The notes: generated from the letters alone by a model not told the origin. A stretch of 64,000 nt of DNA from Flavisolibacter longurius (GCA_013327885.1 JABUMY010000017.1:62001-126000); one strand, 5' to 3'; positions 43,349-52,497 are shown, counted from the first letter of the stretch. Numbers and translations are program-made.

Positions 43349-44215
43349 GTGAAGGCAGGATTCGTCAACATTTTTGGAAAACCCAATGCAGGAAAGAGCA
43401 CCCTGCTCAATGCATTGATGCAGGAAAAGCTGGCCATTGTGTCGCCCAAAGTGCAAACCACCCGGCACCGTATCAAGGGCATTCTTACCACCGACCAGTA
43501 CCAGATCATCTTCTCTGATACGCCGGGTATCATTGAGCCCAAATACAAGCTGCACGAAAAAATGATGCAGGCAGTAAGAAGTGCCCTGGAAGATGCTGAC
43601 CTGGCCTTGCTCCTGGTGGACATCAATGACAATTGGGAAGAAGCCGATACTATTTTTTCGTCCCTTCGGCTGAAAGTGCCCGCACTGGTTGTGCTGAATA
43701 AGATCGATAGTGTAAAAGCCGATAAGCTGGATGAAGCCATTGCCTTTTTCTCCGGAAAAAAATATGCGAAAGAAGTTGTTTCGCTTTCTGCCCTGACAGG
43801 AAAAGGCAAAGAAAATTTGCTGGAGAAAATTGTTGCCGCATTGCCGGAAGGCGATCCCTTTTATGCCGAAGACGAACTTTCTGATTTGCCCACCAAATTT
43901 TTTGTAGCGGAGATCATCCGCGAAAAGATCTATTCCTTGTTTGAAGAGGAAATTCCCTACCAGGCCACGGTGGTGGTGAATGAGTTCAAGCAAAAATCAA
44001 CCCTGATCAAAATACGGGCAGAGATCATTGTACAACGCGAATCGCAAAAAGCGATCATGATTGGAGAAGGCGGGAAGATGATACGGCAGATCGGGACCCT
44101 GGCAAGAGGGGAGATCGAAAAGTTTGTGGACCAAAAGGTTTTCCTGGAACTGTTTATCAAGGTGCGGCCCAAGTGGCGCGACAATGATCTCTACCTGAAA
44201 GAATATGGTTATTAA
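43349..44215 (+). CDS. era: GTPase Era
   Basis: 288 residues, GTG start at 43349; the protein begins MKAGFVNIFGKPNAGKSTLL, which fits Era with no upstream alternative. G motifs: GKPNAGKS, DTPGII, NKID. The C-terminal KH domain has the RESQKAIMIGEGGKMIRQIG segment. It assists 16S rRNA and 30S maturation at the membrane. It is followed by der after 95 bases. Confidence 0.96.
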   Translation: MKAGFVNIFGKPNAGKSTLLNALMQEKLAIVSPKVQTTRHRIKGILTTDQYQIIFSDTPGIIEPKYKLHEKMMQAVRSALEDADLALLLVDINDNWEEADTIFSSLRLKVPALVVLNKIDSVKADKLDEAIAFFSGKKYAKEVVSLSALTGKGKENLLEKIVAALPEGDPFYAEDELSDLPTKFFVAEIIREKIYSLFEEEIPYQATVVVNEFKQKSTLIKIRAEIIVQRESQKAIMIGEGGKMIRQIGTLARGEIEKFVDQKVFLELFIKVRPKWRDNDLYLKEYGY

Positions 44216-44270
44216 CGATTCACCAACACCGCGCAGGCTTTATGATCAGGGGCATGTGCAAGGGATGGTG

Positions 44271-44278
44271 TAATTTCG
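44271..44278 (+). promoter_or_regulatory. Variant -7 box (TAATTTCG) for der
   Basis: A one-base variant of TAnnTTTG, 32 bases before the der ATG. A similar TTCG variant precedes the nucleotidyltransferase at 63061. Confidence 0.45.
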
Positions 44279-44310
44279 CACTCTTTTTTAAAGGCTAAAT
44301 TTTTGGCGAC

Positions 44311-45618
44311 ATGGCATTTACCGTAGCAATTGTAGGACGACCCAATGTAGGGAAAAGCACCATTTTTAACCGCTTGCTGGAACAGCGCAAAGCGATTGTG
44401 GAAGACACGCCTGGCGTGACCCGCGACCGGCAATATGGCATTGCGGAATGGAATGGCAAATCGTTTTACGTGATCGATACCGGTGGTTTTGTGCCGGAAA
44501 GCGACGATCATTTTGAACGGGAGATTCGCAAGCAGGTACGCATTGCCATGGATGAAGCCAGTGTGATTCTTTTTGTGGTGGATGCCGCCACGGGCATGAC
44601 AGACCTCGACGATTCGATGGCCGACATTCTTCGCCGTGCCACCAAGCCTGTTTGCCTGGTGGTAAATAAAGTGGATAACAACGAACGCCTGCTGGAGGCT
44701 TCCGAATTTTATAGCCTTGGTTTTGAAACGGTGCATTTTATTTCGGCCATGAGCGGGAGTGGTACCGGCGACCTGCTGGATGATGTTACAGCCCATGTAA
44801 AAGAAGATGGTGATGCCTCCGAAGAAGAAGGTTTGCCAAAGTTTGCCATCATCGGCCAGCCCAATGTTGGCAAATCATCTTTGCTGAATGCACTGACGGG
44901 TGAAGAACGCACTATCGTAAGTGACGTGGCCGGAACCACCAGGGATACGATCCACACACGGTATAACTTGTTTCAAAAAGATTTTGTCCTGATCGATACG
45001 GCTGGTATTCGCCGCAAAGCAAAAGTGCACGAAGACCTGGAATTTTATTCCGTGATCCGTGCGATAAAAGCTTTGGACGAAGCCGATGTTTGCCTTTTGT
45101 TGCTCGACGCCGAAAAAGGTGTTACGGCGCAGGACTTGACCATTTATAGCCTGGCTGGCCGCAAGGGAAAAGGGTTGGTAGTGCTCGTGAACAAATGGGA
45201 CCTTGTACAAAAAGAAACCAATACGGCAAGGGATTATGAAAAGGTGCTGAAGCAACGTCTTGCACCGTTCAACGATGTGCCCATCCTGTTTATTTCCGCA
45301 AAGGAAAAAACAAGGATCTACCAGGCCATTGAAATGGGATTGAAGGTGTACGAGAACCGCAGCAAAAAAATACCGACGTCAAAATTGAACGAAGTGATGC
45401 TGAAAGCGATCGAAGCTTACAACCCTCCGGTCGTTCGAGGGCATCCCGTTCGGATAAAATACATTACACAGTTGCCAACGCACATACCATCGTTTGCATT
45501 TTTCACCAATTACCCCGAAGACATCAAAACACCTTACAAGAATTACCTGGAAAATAAACTGCGGGAAAACTTTGATTTCAAAGGCGTACCGGTACGCATC
45601 TTTTTCCGTAAGAAATAA
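44311..45618 (+). CDS. der: Ribosome-assembly GTPase Der (EngA)
   Basis: 435 residues with two tandem G domains: GRPNVGKSTIFNRL and DTPGVTRDR in the first, and GQPNVGKSSLLNAL and DTAGIRRK in the second. A C-terminal KH-like domain follows (PPVVRGHPVRIKYITQ). It is required for 50S subunit assembly. The two domains are separated by an acidic linker (EDGDASEEEG). It shares a bidirectional terminator with the DUF4954 gene. Confidence 0.96.
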   Translation: MAFTVAIVGRPNVGKSTIFNRLLEQRKAIVEDTPGVTRDRQYGIAEWNGKSFYVIDTGGFVPESDDHFEREIRKQVRIAMDEASVILFVVDAATGMTDLDDSMADILRRATKPVCLVVNKVDNNERLLEASEFYSLGFETVHFISAMSGSGTGDLLDDVTAHVKEDGDASEEEGLPKFAIIGQPNVGKSSLLNALTGEERTIVSDVAGTTRDTIHTRYNLFQKDFVLIDTAGIRRKAKVHEDLEFYSVIRAIKALDEADVCLLLLDAEKGVTAQDLTIYSLAGRKGKGLVVLVNKWDLVQKETNTARDYEKVLKQRLAPFNDVPILFISAKEKTRIYQAIEMGLKVYENRSKKIPTSKLNEVMLKAIEAYNPPVVRGHPVRIKYITQLPTHIPSFAFFTNYPEDIKTPYKNYLENKLRENFDFKGVPVRIFFRKK

Positions 45619-45619
45619 T

Positions 45620-45652
45620 TTTCAAACGGCCTGCTTGTCAGGCCGTTTGAAA
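45620..45652. terminator. Bidirectional terminator shared by der and DUF4954 gene
   Basis: TTTCAAACGGCCTG (45620-45633) and CAGGCCGTTTGAAA (45639-45652) are a perfect 14-bp stem with loop CTTGT. The right arm encodes the last codons and stop of the DUF4954 protein on the minus strand, so the convergent genes overlap in one hairpin. Confidence 0.85.
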
Positions 45653-47842
45653 CCCAAATTCCTTTTTTATTTTGGCAACCAATGATTGGAACGTTTCCAA
45701 TTCTGCCTGTTGTTGCTTGATAAAGCTGTTGTCTTCAAAACGGCCAATTACTTCTTCCATTTCCTTTTCGTTATCGTAGACCATTTTGCGAAAGCTGTTC
45801 TGGTAGTCTTTTGCACGGGAAGCCGTAATGCCTTCTACCATGTAGGCTTTAAATTCGCGGGCTTCTTCCAAATGCTGCAAAAACATTTCGGTAGTATAAT
45901 CTGCAGCGGTTAGGTGCAGAAGTTCTAAGAGGCTTGCGTAAGCATGCTGCAGCTTTTGGTCCGGGTAGGCTTTGCTGTTGTCAACATAAAAACTGTGTAC
46001 CCCGTTCCACCCATTGATCTTTCCCGTTTTGATGTCGTGCAATAAGGATTGAATGCTTTTTTGTGGCAGCAACTGCCCGCCAATATTTTGCCAGGCCGTC
46101 CGCTCTGTATCTGTCGGCAATGCTTTTTGCAGGTCGTCAAATGATGTAATGCGCTTGCGATCGATCAGCAGGCATAGTTGCTCCATCGCATAATAAACCA
46201 CCAGCTTTTTATAGATGTTGTAGGCTTCTTTTACTTTGATGATCTGGGTGGGCCGATTGGTGCACTCAAAGCCTTCGGCATAAACTTCCAGCTTTTTCCA
46301 ATCCACAGAAGGATCGTTCAGCAATCTTTCGCCTTCCTGGATTACGAAAGCATCCGGTTGCCTGTTCAATTCCGAATTCACAGCAATGGCTGAATATTTG
46401 CGCAACAGGTCGAGGGCTGTAAAAATTTCGTTGACGCTGTCCGGCGCCAAAAAGCTGTACTCAATGTGCTGCAGTTTTTTGGTTCGTTTGTCCCTGTCGG
46501 CATATTTGTACGAATTGCGGGTAAGCGCATAAAGATTGTACTGAAACCAATACGCCGGCATTACCACCAGCTTGTTGTTGGTAACATCATTGCTCACAAG
46601 GCAAAAGGGCATAGGAATATTCAACTCTGCCGGAAAATCGCCTTTTGAAAGAAGCGTGAACGTGGCAAACAGTGAATTGTGTTTTAGGCTGACGCATAAC
46701 CCCGGCCAAAAGCCGCGGCCTGTCAGCAGTTCCCCGTCGGCTGCACGGCTGTTGTGGTTCGATCCCAACGTAGCGCCGGCAGCAATATTGCTTTGTCCCA
46801 TTACGGTTGCCGCAATCAGAAACGAATTGTTATGATGCTGCTCGTGAAACGGATAAATGAGTGAATTCAAGACCTCGCAGCAGGAGATCGTAGCGTTGTT
46901 GCCAAGAAAGGAGTTGATCAGCCGTGCGCCATATTTTAGTTGCGAATGCGAAGCCATAAAAAAGCGAACAGCTTTCACACCGTAAAATATACGGCAGCCA
47001 AAACCAATGATGCCATTCACCAACTCGCAGCCTTCGCCGATTTGCGATGGTGCCTCGGTGGAAGAATTGATGGTAAGATTTTTTAGCTTGTTGGCGCCTT
47101 TTATATAGGCTTCATTACCTACCCACACATCCTTGATGATGGCCGTGTTTTTGATTACGCAGTTGTCGCCGATCTTGCCATAATAACCGCGTTGCTTGTC
47201 AAATTTTTTCTCGGTGAATTCTTTGAATTTATCCAGCAGTTCTTTGTCGTCTCGATATTTGCTCCAGAGATAGGCATCCCCGGGCAGCATGCCGTTAAAC
47301 GGCAAAATCTTTCTGCCACCATTTTCGTTGGAAACTTCGAGCCAGATGCGAATATCTTCTTCTTCACCTTCTTTGATGATACCGTTGCCAAACTTGGCGT
47401 GATCGGTTACATGCAGTTCGTTCACATTGGCGATCATTACCTCGTTGCCAATGATATAGTGCGACATGTATTTTACATTGTTGATGATAACATTGTCGCC
47501 AAAATCGCAACTGATGATGGTGCTGTCGTAAAGCCCTACCGGCATGGTGAGATTATGATATTCGAGTGCAATGCTTTCCAACTTGCCGATGCGCACCAGG
47601 CCAAAGAACTTGCAGTTCTTTACCAGTTCGGGATTGAAAGCATCCGAAACCTGGATCTTGTTCCAGTCGTCGGACGTATTGCGGTTGCGAACCAGTACCT
47701 CAATTTCATAAGCACTTAGGTTACGATAATTGATACCATTGCGGTTTTGAAAATTTCGCAGGTGGTATTCATTTTTTCCCTCCGGGAGGTGGTCGGGATG
47801 AATAAAGTCGTAACCGATTGATCGCAGGGGCTTTTTATTCAT
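45638..47842 (-). CDS. DUF4954-family protein, left-handed beta-helix type
   Basis: 734 residues from the ATG at 47842 (a TTG at 47851 is rejected as start). I recognise it as the DUF4954 family found in Bacteroidota. The central 300 residues contain hexapeptide-like turns (IGDNCVIKNTAIIKDVWVGNEAYI and GATLGSNHNSRAADG) as in sugar acyl- or nucleotidyltransferases. The last 200 residues are helical, with a coiled C-terminus (RKMVYDNEKEMEEVIGRFED). The function is unknown. It has a TATATTTG box 6 bases before the start. Confidence 0.85.
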   Translation of the reverse strand: MNKKPLRSIGYDFIHPDHLPEGKNEYHLRNFQNRNGINYRNLSAYEIEVLVRNRNTSDDWNKIQVSDAFNPELVKNCKFFGLVRIGKLESIALEYHNLTMPVGLYDSTIISCDFGDNVIINNVKYMSHYIIGNEVMIANVNELHVTDHAKFGNGIIKEGEEEDIRIWLEVSNENGGRKILPFNGMLPGDAYLWSKYRDDKELLDKFKEFTEKKFDKQRGYYGKIGDNCVIKNTAIIKDVWVGNEAYIKGANKLKNLTINSSTEAPSQIGEGCELVNGIIGFGCRIFYGVKAVRFFMASHSQLKYGARLINSFLGNNATISCCEVLNSLIYPFHEQHHNNSFLIAATVMGQSNIAAGATLGSNHNSRAADGELLTGRGFWPGLCVSLKHNSLFATFTLLSKGDFPAELNIPMPFCLVSNDVTNNKLVVMPAYWFQYNLYALTRNSYKYADRDKRTKKLQHIEYSFLAPDSVNEIFTALDLLRKYSAIAVNSELNRQPDAFVIQEGERLLNDPSVDWKKLEVYAEGFECTNRPTQIIKVKEAYNIYKKLVVYYAMEQLCLLIDRKRITSFDDLQKALPTDTERTAWQNIGGQLLPQKSIQSLLHDIKTGKINGWNGVHSFYVDNSKAYPDQKLQHAYASLLELLHLTAADYTTEMFLQHLEEAREFKAYMVEGITASRAKDYQNSFRKMVYDNEKEMEEVIGRFEDNSFIKQQQAELETFQSLVAKIKKEFGFQTA

Positions 47843-47848
47843 AGGGAA

Positions 47849-47856
47849 CAAATATA
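47849..47856 (-). promoter_or_regulatory. -7 box (TATATTTG) for DUF4954, leaderless-like
   Basis: Minus-strand TAnnTTTG match ending 6 bases before the ATG, so the mRNA should begin at or next to the start codon. Confidence 0.65.
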
Positions 47857-48306
47857 ATAAACGGGGGTGGGGATGGGGAGATTGTGTGGTAAGGGAAGTC
47901 AGTTACCTTCAGTTCGGAGATTCTTTTCGTTAGGCCGTTTTCCCCCTTTTCTCTTGAAAGAAAAGGGGGAGCCAAAAGTTCAAGGAAAAAGCAAACGCTC
48001 CGCTGCTTTTCCCAAGGCCAGCGCACAATAGCCATTCTTCATTGGTTGCACTATTCTCTTTGCATACAATTCTTCTCTTCAACTTCATTCTTCACTGCAT
48101 GTTGCATGATGCAATAATCTTGGTCGGCCTATAATGCAATAATCTAAAGGCGCTGTATTGCGCTAGCCTTTTCCTAAAGCAAATAGAAGTGTTAACCAAT
48201 GCGCAATAAGGCGCTAGACCAGCGGGTTGAGGGAAATGGTTGGAAGACTTGTTTTCGCATTTGAGGACTGATTATTTAAAATTGCGTATTGGAAACTAGT
48301 TTACCA
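47857..48306. other. Gene-free region with short repeats
   Basis: No supported gene is seen. Bases 48096-48116 are three heptamers (TGCATGT, TGCATGA, TGCAATA). TATTGCGC (48156-48163) and GCGCAATA (48201-48208) are inverted partners; GGCGCT occurs at 48149 and 48210; ATGCAATAATCT occurs twice (48109 and 48134). It may hold a small structured RNA or repeat debris. Confidence 0.45.
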
Positions 48307-48342
48307 AACAAAAAGCCTCCACCAAAAAAACTGGCAGAGGCT
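48307..48342 (-). terminator. Terminator of glmS
   Basis: On the minus strand AGCCTCTGCC pairs with GGTGGAGGCT (one mismatch) around a T-rich loop, then TTTTTG. It lies about 80 bases after the glmS stop, beyond a G/C-rich palindrome. Confidence 0.88.
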
Positions 48343-48385
48343 AAAAATGTATCGTACAAAAGCGTGGCGCTGCGTGTTGGCTGTT

Positions 48386-48404
48386 CCTCCCCCGTTGGGG
48401 GAGG
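48386..48404. repeat. G/C-rich palindrome at the glmS 3' end
   Basis: CCTCCCCC (48386-48393) and GGGGGAGG (48397-48404) pair perfectly around GTT, followed by GTTAGGTGGGGGTC up to the glmS stop region. It is the same style as the repeats at 52243 and 52498. Confidence 0.7.
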
Positions 48405-48422
48405 TTAGGTGGGGGTCGCCAC

Positions 48423-50258
48423 CTATTCCACCGTTACCGACTTCGCCAGGTTTCTTGGCTTATCCACATCCAGTCCTTTGGCTACTCCCACATGATAAGA
48501 GAGCAGTTGCAGCGGTATCACACTGATCATCGGCGCCATGATTTCATCGGCTTCCGGTACCACAATGACGTCGCTGGCAAGAGCGGTGCTTTGGTTATCA
48601 CCGTCATTGATCACGGCAATCACACGGCCTTTCCGCGCCTTTATTTCCTGCATGTTGGAAATCACTTTTTCGTGGTAAGAATCCTTGGTAGCCACAAAAA
48701 CTACCGGCAGATTTTCATCCACCAGGGCAATGGGGCCGTGCTTCATTTCCGCTGCCGGATAACCTTCGGCATGGATATATGAAATTTCTTTCAGCTTTAA
48801 AGCACCTTCCAACGCTACCGGGAAGTTATAGCCTCTACCGAGGAAAAGGGCATCAGAGGAGTCTTTGTATTTTTCGGCCAGTGCTTTTATTTTTTCGTCC
48901 TGTTCCAATGCTGTTTTTACTTTTTCCGGAACGGCGTCCAATTCCCGTAAAAGGTTCATATAACGCTCCTGGCTAAGCGAACCCTTGATATGTGCGATCT
49001 TTAAAGCAATCATCGTGAGCACGGCCAGTTGTGCGGTAAATGCTTTTGTAGAGGCAACACCAATCTCTGGACCGGCATGGGTATAAGCACCTGCATGCGA
49101 TGCACGGGCAATAGAGGAACCTACAACATTCACAACGCCTAAAATTATAGCGCCTTGGTTCTTTGCATTTTCAATAGCAACCAGGGTATCAGCCGTTTCA
49201 CCGCTTTGCGAAATGGCAATGATCACATCGCCTTTGTTGATGACAGGATTGCGGTACCGAAACTCGGAAGCATATTCCACTTCCACGTTGATGCGGCAGA
49301 GTTCTTCAAATATATACTCGGCGACAAGGCCAGCATGCCAGGAAGTGCCGCAAGCCACCATCACGATGCGGTTGGCACTGATAATCTGTTCAGCATATTT
49401 TTCAATACCGCTCATGGTAATGGTCCCTTTTTCTGCATCCAATCGGCCACGCAAACAGTCGTAAATGGTTTGCGGCTGCTCAAATATTTCTTTTAGCATA
49501 AAATGGTCGTAACCGCCTTTTTCAATGGCGGCCAGTTCCATATCCAGCTTGGTGATGTAGGGAGTTTGCCGCTCGTTGCCCAGGTTTTTTAAGATCAGTT
49601 CATCGGGTTTGATAATGGCAACTTCGTAATCATTGACATAAACTACTTCTTTAGTGTATTCAACAATGGGGGAAGCATCGGAGGCCAGGAAATGCTCGTT
49701 TTTTCCAATGCCAATCACCAACGGGCTACCCTTGCGGGCAGCAATGAGGGTGTCGGGTGTTTCTTTGTCAATCAGTACGATCACATAAGCACCCACCACC
49801 CGTTTCAGGGCAATACGAACCGCTTCTTCCAGCGGGCAGTTGTTGTTCACCTGGATGTCTTCAATAAAGTTCAGGAGAACTTCCGTATCGGTATCGCTGT
49901 GGAATTTGTAGCCTTTGTTGAGTAGTTCCTGTTTCAGCAAAGCATAGTTTTCGATGATGCCGTTGTGGATCATTGCCAGGCGACCGCTGTTGGAAAGGTG
50001 CGGATGCGCATTGCTGTCATTGGGTTCGCCGTGTGTAGCCCACCGCGTATGGCCAATACCAATGTGCGCATGCAGGTCTTTGCCGACAATATTTTCTTCC
50101 AAATCAGCAACGCGACCTTTCTTTTTATACACTTTCAAGCCACTGTTGAGCAGGGCAACACCCGAACTGTCATAGCCACGGTATTCGAGTCTTTTTAGTC
50201 CTTTCAGGATAACGGGGTAGGCTTCGCGGGGTCCGATATACGCTACAATTCCACACAT
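48423..50258 (-). CDS. glmS: Glucosamine-6-phosphate synthase
   Basis: 611 residues. It makes glucosamine-6-phosphate from fructose-6-phosphate and glutamine for peptidoglycan and LPS. It starts MCGIVAYIGPREAYPVILKG, with the nucleophile Cys at position 2 exposed after Met removal; GHTRWATHGEPNDSNAHPH is the glutaminase site. Two SIS domains follow (VACGTSWHAGLVAEYIFEE and LGRGYNFPVALEGALKLKE), and the C-terminus is DVDKPRNLAKSVTVE. No glmS ribozyme is visible upstream; instead a mirrored octamer array lies there. Confidence 0.96.
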   Translation of the reverse strand: MCGIVAYIGPREAYPVILKGLKRLEYRGYDSSGVALLNSGLKVYKKKGRVADLEENIVGKDLHAHIGIGHTRWATHGEPNDSNAHPHLSNSGRLAMIHNGIIENYALLKQELLNKGYKFHSDTDTEVLLNFIEDIQVNNNCPLEEAVRIALKRVVGAYVIVLIDKETPDTLIAARKGSPLVIGIGKNEHFLASDASPIVEYTKEVVYVNDYEVAIIKPDELILKNLGNERQTPYITKLDMELAAIEKGGYDHFMLKEIFEQPQTIYDCLRGRLDAEKGTITMSGIEKYAEQIISANRIVMVACGTSWHAGLVAEYIFEELCRINVEVEYASEFRYRNPVINKGDVIIAISQSGETADTLVAIENAKNQGAIILGVVNVVGSSIARASHAGAYTHAGPEIGVASTKAFTAQLAVLTMIALKIAHIKGSLSQERYMNLLRELDAVPEKVKTALEQDEKIKALAEKYKDSSDALFLGRGYNFPVALEGALKLKEISYIHAEGYPAAEMKHGPIALVDENLPVVFVATKDSYHEKVISNMQEIKARKGRVIAVINDGDNQSTALASDVIVVPEADEIMAPMISVIPLQLLSYHVGVAKGLDVDKPRNLAKSVTVE

Positions 50259-50263
50259 AATTT

Positions 50264-50359
50264 ATAAGTTGAGACGTTGATAAGTTGATTAGTTAATAAG
50301 TGGATGTGATGGTGATAGAAAAGCGATCAACCAGGCAACGAGTCAACTTATCAACTATT
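50264..50359. repeat. Mirrored octamer arrays upstream of glmS
   Basis: Left arm: ATAAGTTG, AGACGTTG, ATAAGTTG, ATTAGTTA, ATAAGTGG (50264-50303). Right arm: CAACCAGG, CAACGAGT, CAACTTAT, CAACTATT (50328-50359), i.e. the GTTG core reversed, with four variable bases per unit. GTTGATAAGTTGA (50276-50288) and TCAACTTATCAAC (50343-50355) are exact partners. In glmS mRNA it would form a hairpin just before the start codon. Confidence 0.8.
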
Positions 50360-50419
50360 TTAAGGATGCGAAAATGGTTAAAAAGCCGCAGAAAAAGAAA
50401 TGTACTGTTCTGCTTTATG

Positions 50420-51796
50420 TTACAGCAGTTTGCCTTTTAAAATCATTAAGGCAACTGAAAAATAAATGATCAATCCGGTAACGTCAACCAGTGTTGCTAC
50501 AAACGGTGTGGAAGATGCCGCCGGGTCGGCGCCCAGTTTTTTTAAGATAAGGGGCAGCATCGAACCTACCAGGGTTCCCCACAACACTACACCGATAAGC
50601 GAAATGCCGATAACAGCGCCGATACTGATATAATATTCGCCGAATGGATTGGCAATTAGGTGCCAGATCGTGATCATCGAAAAACCCAAAATGCAAAGCG
50701 TAAAGCCTAACAGCAGGCCGGAAACGATTTCACGGCGCATAATGCTCCACCAATCGGCGATGGAAATCTCCCGCAACGCCATTGCCTGGATGATGAGCGT
50801 AGCGGCCTGCGAGCCACTGTTGCCGCCGCTGGAAATGATCAACGGAATGAACGTAGCCAGGATGACCACTTTTGCAATTTCGTCTTCAAACTGGTGCATG
50901 GCCGATATGGTGATCAGTTCACCAATGAACAGCACGATCAGCCACACCACCCGCTTTTTGAAAAGTGATACGAGCGATATTTCGAGGTAGGGTTGGTCGA
51001 GGGCCTCCGTACCACCGATCTTTTGAATGTCCTCAGTGAATTCTTCGTTGGCCACCCAAAGAATGTCATCGATGGTAACAATGCCCAATAGTTTGTTGCT
51101 GTTGCTCACAACCGGCAGGGCCACGCGGTTGTTCATTTTAAACGCTTCGTTGGCTTCTTCCTGGTCGGCATAAGCATTCAGGGAAATCACCCTGTCGTCC
51201 ATCAATTCGCTCACTTTTTTATCTGGCTGCGCCAAAATAAATTCACGAATACGGATGTCATCCAGCAACTCGCCTTTTTCATTGATCACATAAATGACAT
51301 CGATCGTTTCGCTGTTTTTGCCAACCCGGCGGATCACCTCCAGCACCTGCCGCACGGTGTTGTTTTCGTATACATACACATAATCCGGCGTCATCAGTCG
51401 GCCCACACTGTTCTCCGGGTAACCGAGAAGTGATAACGTAATTTTTCTCTCATCAGGATTGAGCAGCTTGATCAGTTCCCGCACCACATCGCTGGGTAAA
51501 TCTTCCAAAAGAGCGGTACGGTCATCGGGGGGAAGTTCGTTCAGCAGTTCCGCCGTTTTACCGGGCGGAAGCTTTTGGATAATGTCCTGCTGCGTGGGTG
51601 TTTCCAGTATTTTAAAAACACCCGACGCCCGGTGAATGGACATGTACATGATAATGGAAGCGTCGTGGTCAGGTTCCGAATAGATCAATTCTGCCACATC
51701 ACTGATGTTCTGCTGATCGAGGAATTGCCTGATCTCTTCCGGGTCGCCATCCGCCAGCACATGCTCCAGTTCTGCCTGTAACGTTTCCAATGTCAT
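50420..51796 (-). CDS. mgtE: Magnesium transporter MgtE
   Basis: 458 residues. It has the N-terminal MgtE domain (helical, LLNELPPDDRTALLEDLPSD), two CBS domains (residues about 135-255, LLGIVTIDDILWVANEEF), then five transmembrane segments with SSGGNSGSQAATLIIQAMAL, the conserved pore-region motif. A Mg2+-gated channel of the inner membrane. A TATTTTTG box ends 4 bases before its ATG. Confidence 0.95.
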   Translation of the reverse strand: MTLETLQAELEHVLADGDPEEIRQFLDQQNISDVAELIYSEPDHDASIIMYMSIHRASGVFKILETPTQQDIIQKLPPGKTAELLNELPPDDRTALLEDLPSDVVRELIKLLNPDERKITLSLLGYPENSVGRLMTPDYVYVYENNTVRQVLEVIRRVGKNSETIDVIYVINEKGELLDDIRIREFILAQPDKKVSELMDDRVISLNAYADQEEANEAFKMNNRVALPVVSNSNKLLGIVTIDDILWVANEEFTEDIQKIGGTEALDQPYLEISLVSLFKKRVVWLIVLFIGELITISAMHQFEDEIAKVVILATFIPLIISSGGNSGSQAATLIIQAMALREISIADWWSIMRREIVSGLLLGFTLCILGFSMITIWHLIANPFGEYYISIGAVIGISLIGVVLWGTLVGSMLPLILKKLGADPAASSTPFVATLVDVTGLIIYFSVALMILKGKLL

Positions 51797-51800
51797 CGTT

Positions 51801-51808
51801 CAAAAATA
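51801..51808 (-). promoter_or_regulatory. -7 box (TATTTTTG) for mgtE, leaderless-like
   Basis: Exact TAnnTTTG on the minus strand, ending 4 bases before the mgtE ATG. Confidence 0.65.
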
Positions 51809-51824
51809 ATGCAGGTTTTCCGCC

Positions 51825-51832
51825 TATCTTCA
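51825..51832 (+). promoter_or_regulatory. Variant -7 box (TATCTTCA) for the SET gene
   Basis: Relaxed TAnnTTTG match 13 bases before the SET-domain ATG, in the 49-base divergent gap with mgtE. Confidence 0.4.
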
Positions 51833-51845
51833 CCCTTATTTAACT

Positions 51846-52271
51846 ATGGCAGAAAACGCACAGAGTTTTTTATTAGAAGGTGTGTATGTGGCAGGAACAA
51901 AAAAAATGGGCCGCGGTGTGTTTACGGAAGTTCCGATTGCTGCCGGAAAACTGATTGAGTTGGCACCTGTCATCGTTATGGCACCAGAAGCTCGGTTACT
52001 CCTCGACCAAACCTTGTTGCACGATTATATTTTTGAATGGGGAAAGGACAGCAAGCAATGCGCCGTAGCGCTGGGACTGGTGTCGATGTATAACCATTCT
52101 TACACGGCCAACTGCAATTACGGCATGTATTTTAAAAAGGCTGCTATCAGTATCATCTCTGTCCGCGACATCAAAGCAGGCGAAGAGCTTTTTATCAATT
52201 ACAACGGAACATGGGATGATGAGAAGAGGGTTTGGTTTGATCGCCCCCTGTCCCCCGGTGGGGGAACTTAG
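51846..52271 (+). CDS. SET-domain protein
   Basis: 141 residues. It has the compact bacterial SET fold: GVYVAGTKKMGRGVFTEVPI, ALGLVSMYNHSYTANCNYGM (the NHS motif that binds SAM and substrate) and AGEELFINYNGTWDD. It could methylate a lysine of a ribosomal or other protein, but the target is unknown. The last nine residues (RPLSPGGGT) are encoded by the G/C-rich repeat at 52243, so the original stop was probably lost or shifted when the repeat arrived. Confidence 0.82.
   Translation: MAENAQSFLLEGVYVAGTKKMGRGVFTEVPIAAGKLIELAPVIVMAPEARLLLDQTLLHDYIFEWGKDSKQCAVALGLVSMYNHSYTANCNYGMYFKKAAISIISVRDIKAGEELFINYNGTWDDEKRVWFDRPLSPGGGT
52243..52264. repeat. 22-nt G/C-rich repeat, copy 1
   Basis: A REP-like sequence with internal CCCCCGGTGGGGG palindrome that runs through the 3' end of the SET gene. 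It is the exact reverse complement of copy 2 at 52498-52519. Confidence 0.85.
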
Positions 52272-52403
52272 GCCGATGTATCCTTACTATACAATGCTTT
52301 TCCTATAGTAAAACGTTTTGTTTTCTTGCTGAATAAATTCACAGGTGTACAAGTGTGCGACGCAACAGAAGTAAAATAGTAGCAATTCAGCTCAGTACAT
52401 AAA

Positions 52404-52440
52404 ACAAAAAAATGCCTGTTATCAACGGGCATTTTTTATT
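52404..52440. terminator. Bidirectional terminator between SET and mutS genes
   Basis: AATGCCTGTT (52411-52420) pairs with AACGGGCATT (52424-52433), one wobble, with A-run before and T-run after, so it works in both directions for the convergent genes. Confidence 0.88.
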
Positions 52441-52497
52441 ATATAAAGTTATTGCTAAATGAAAGACTGAAAAAGAAAAGCATCACAGACCTACGTG

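Noticed and set aside
50264-50359. CRISPR array
   Set aside because: Units are 8 bases, adjacent and degenerate, with no spacers and no cas genes in the window.
50259-50419. Possible glmS ribozyme upstream of glmS
   Set aside because: The conserved ribozyme core is not seen; the structure there is a mirrored octamer array.
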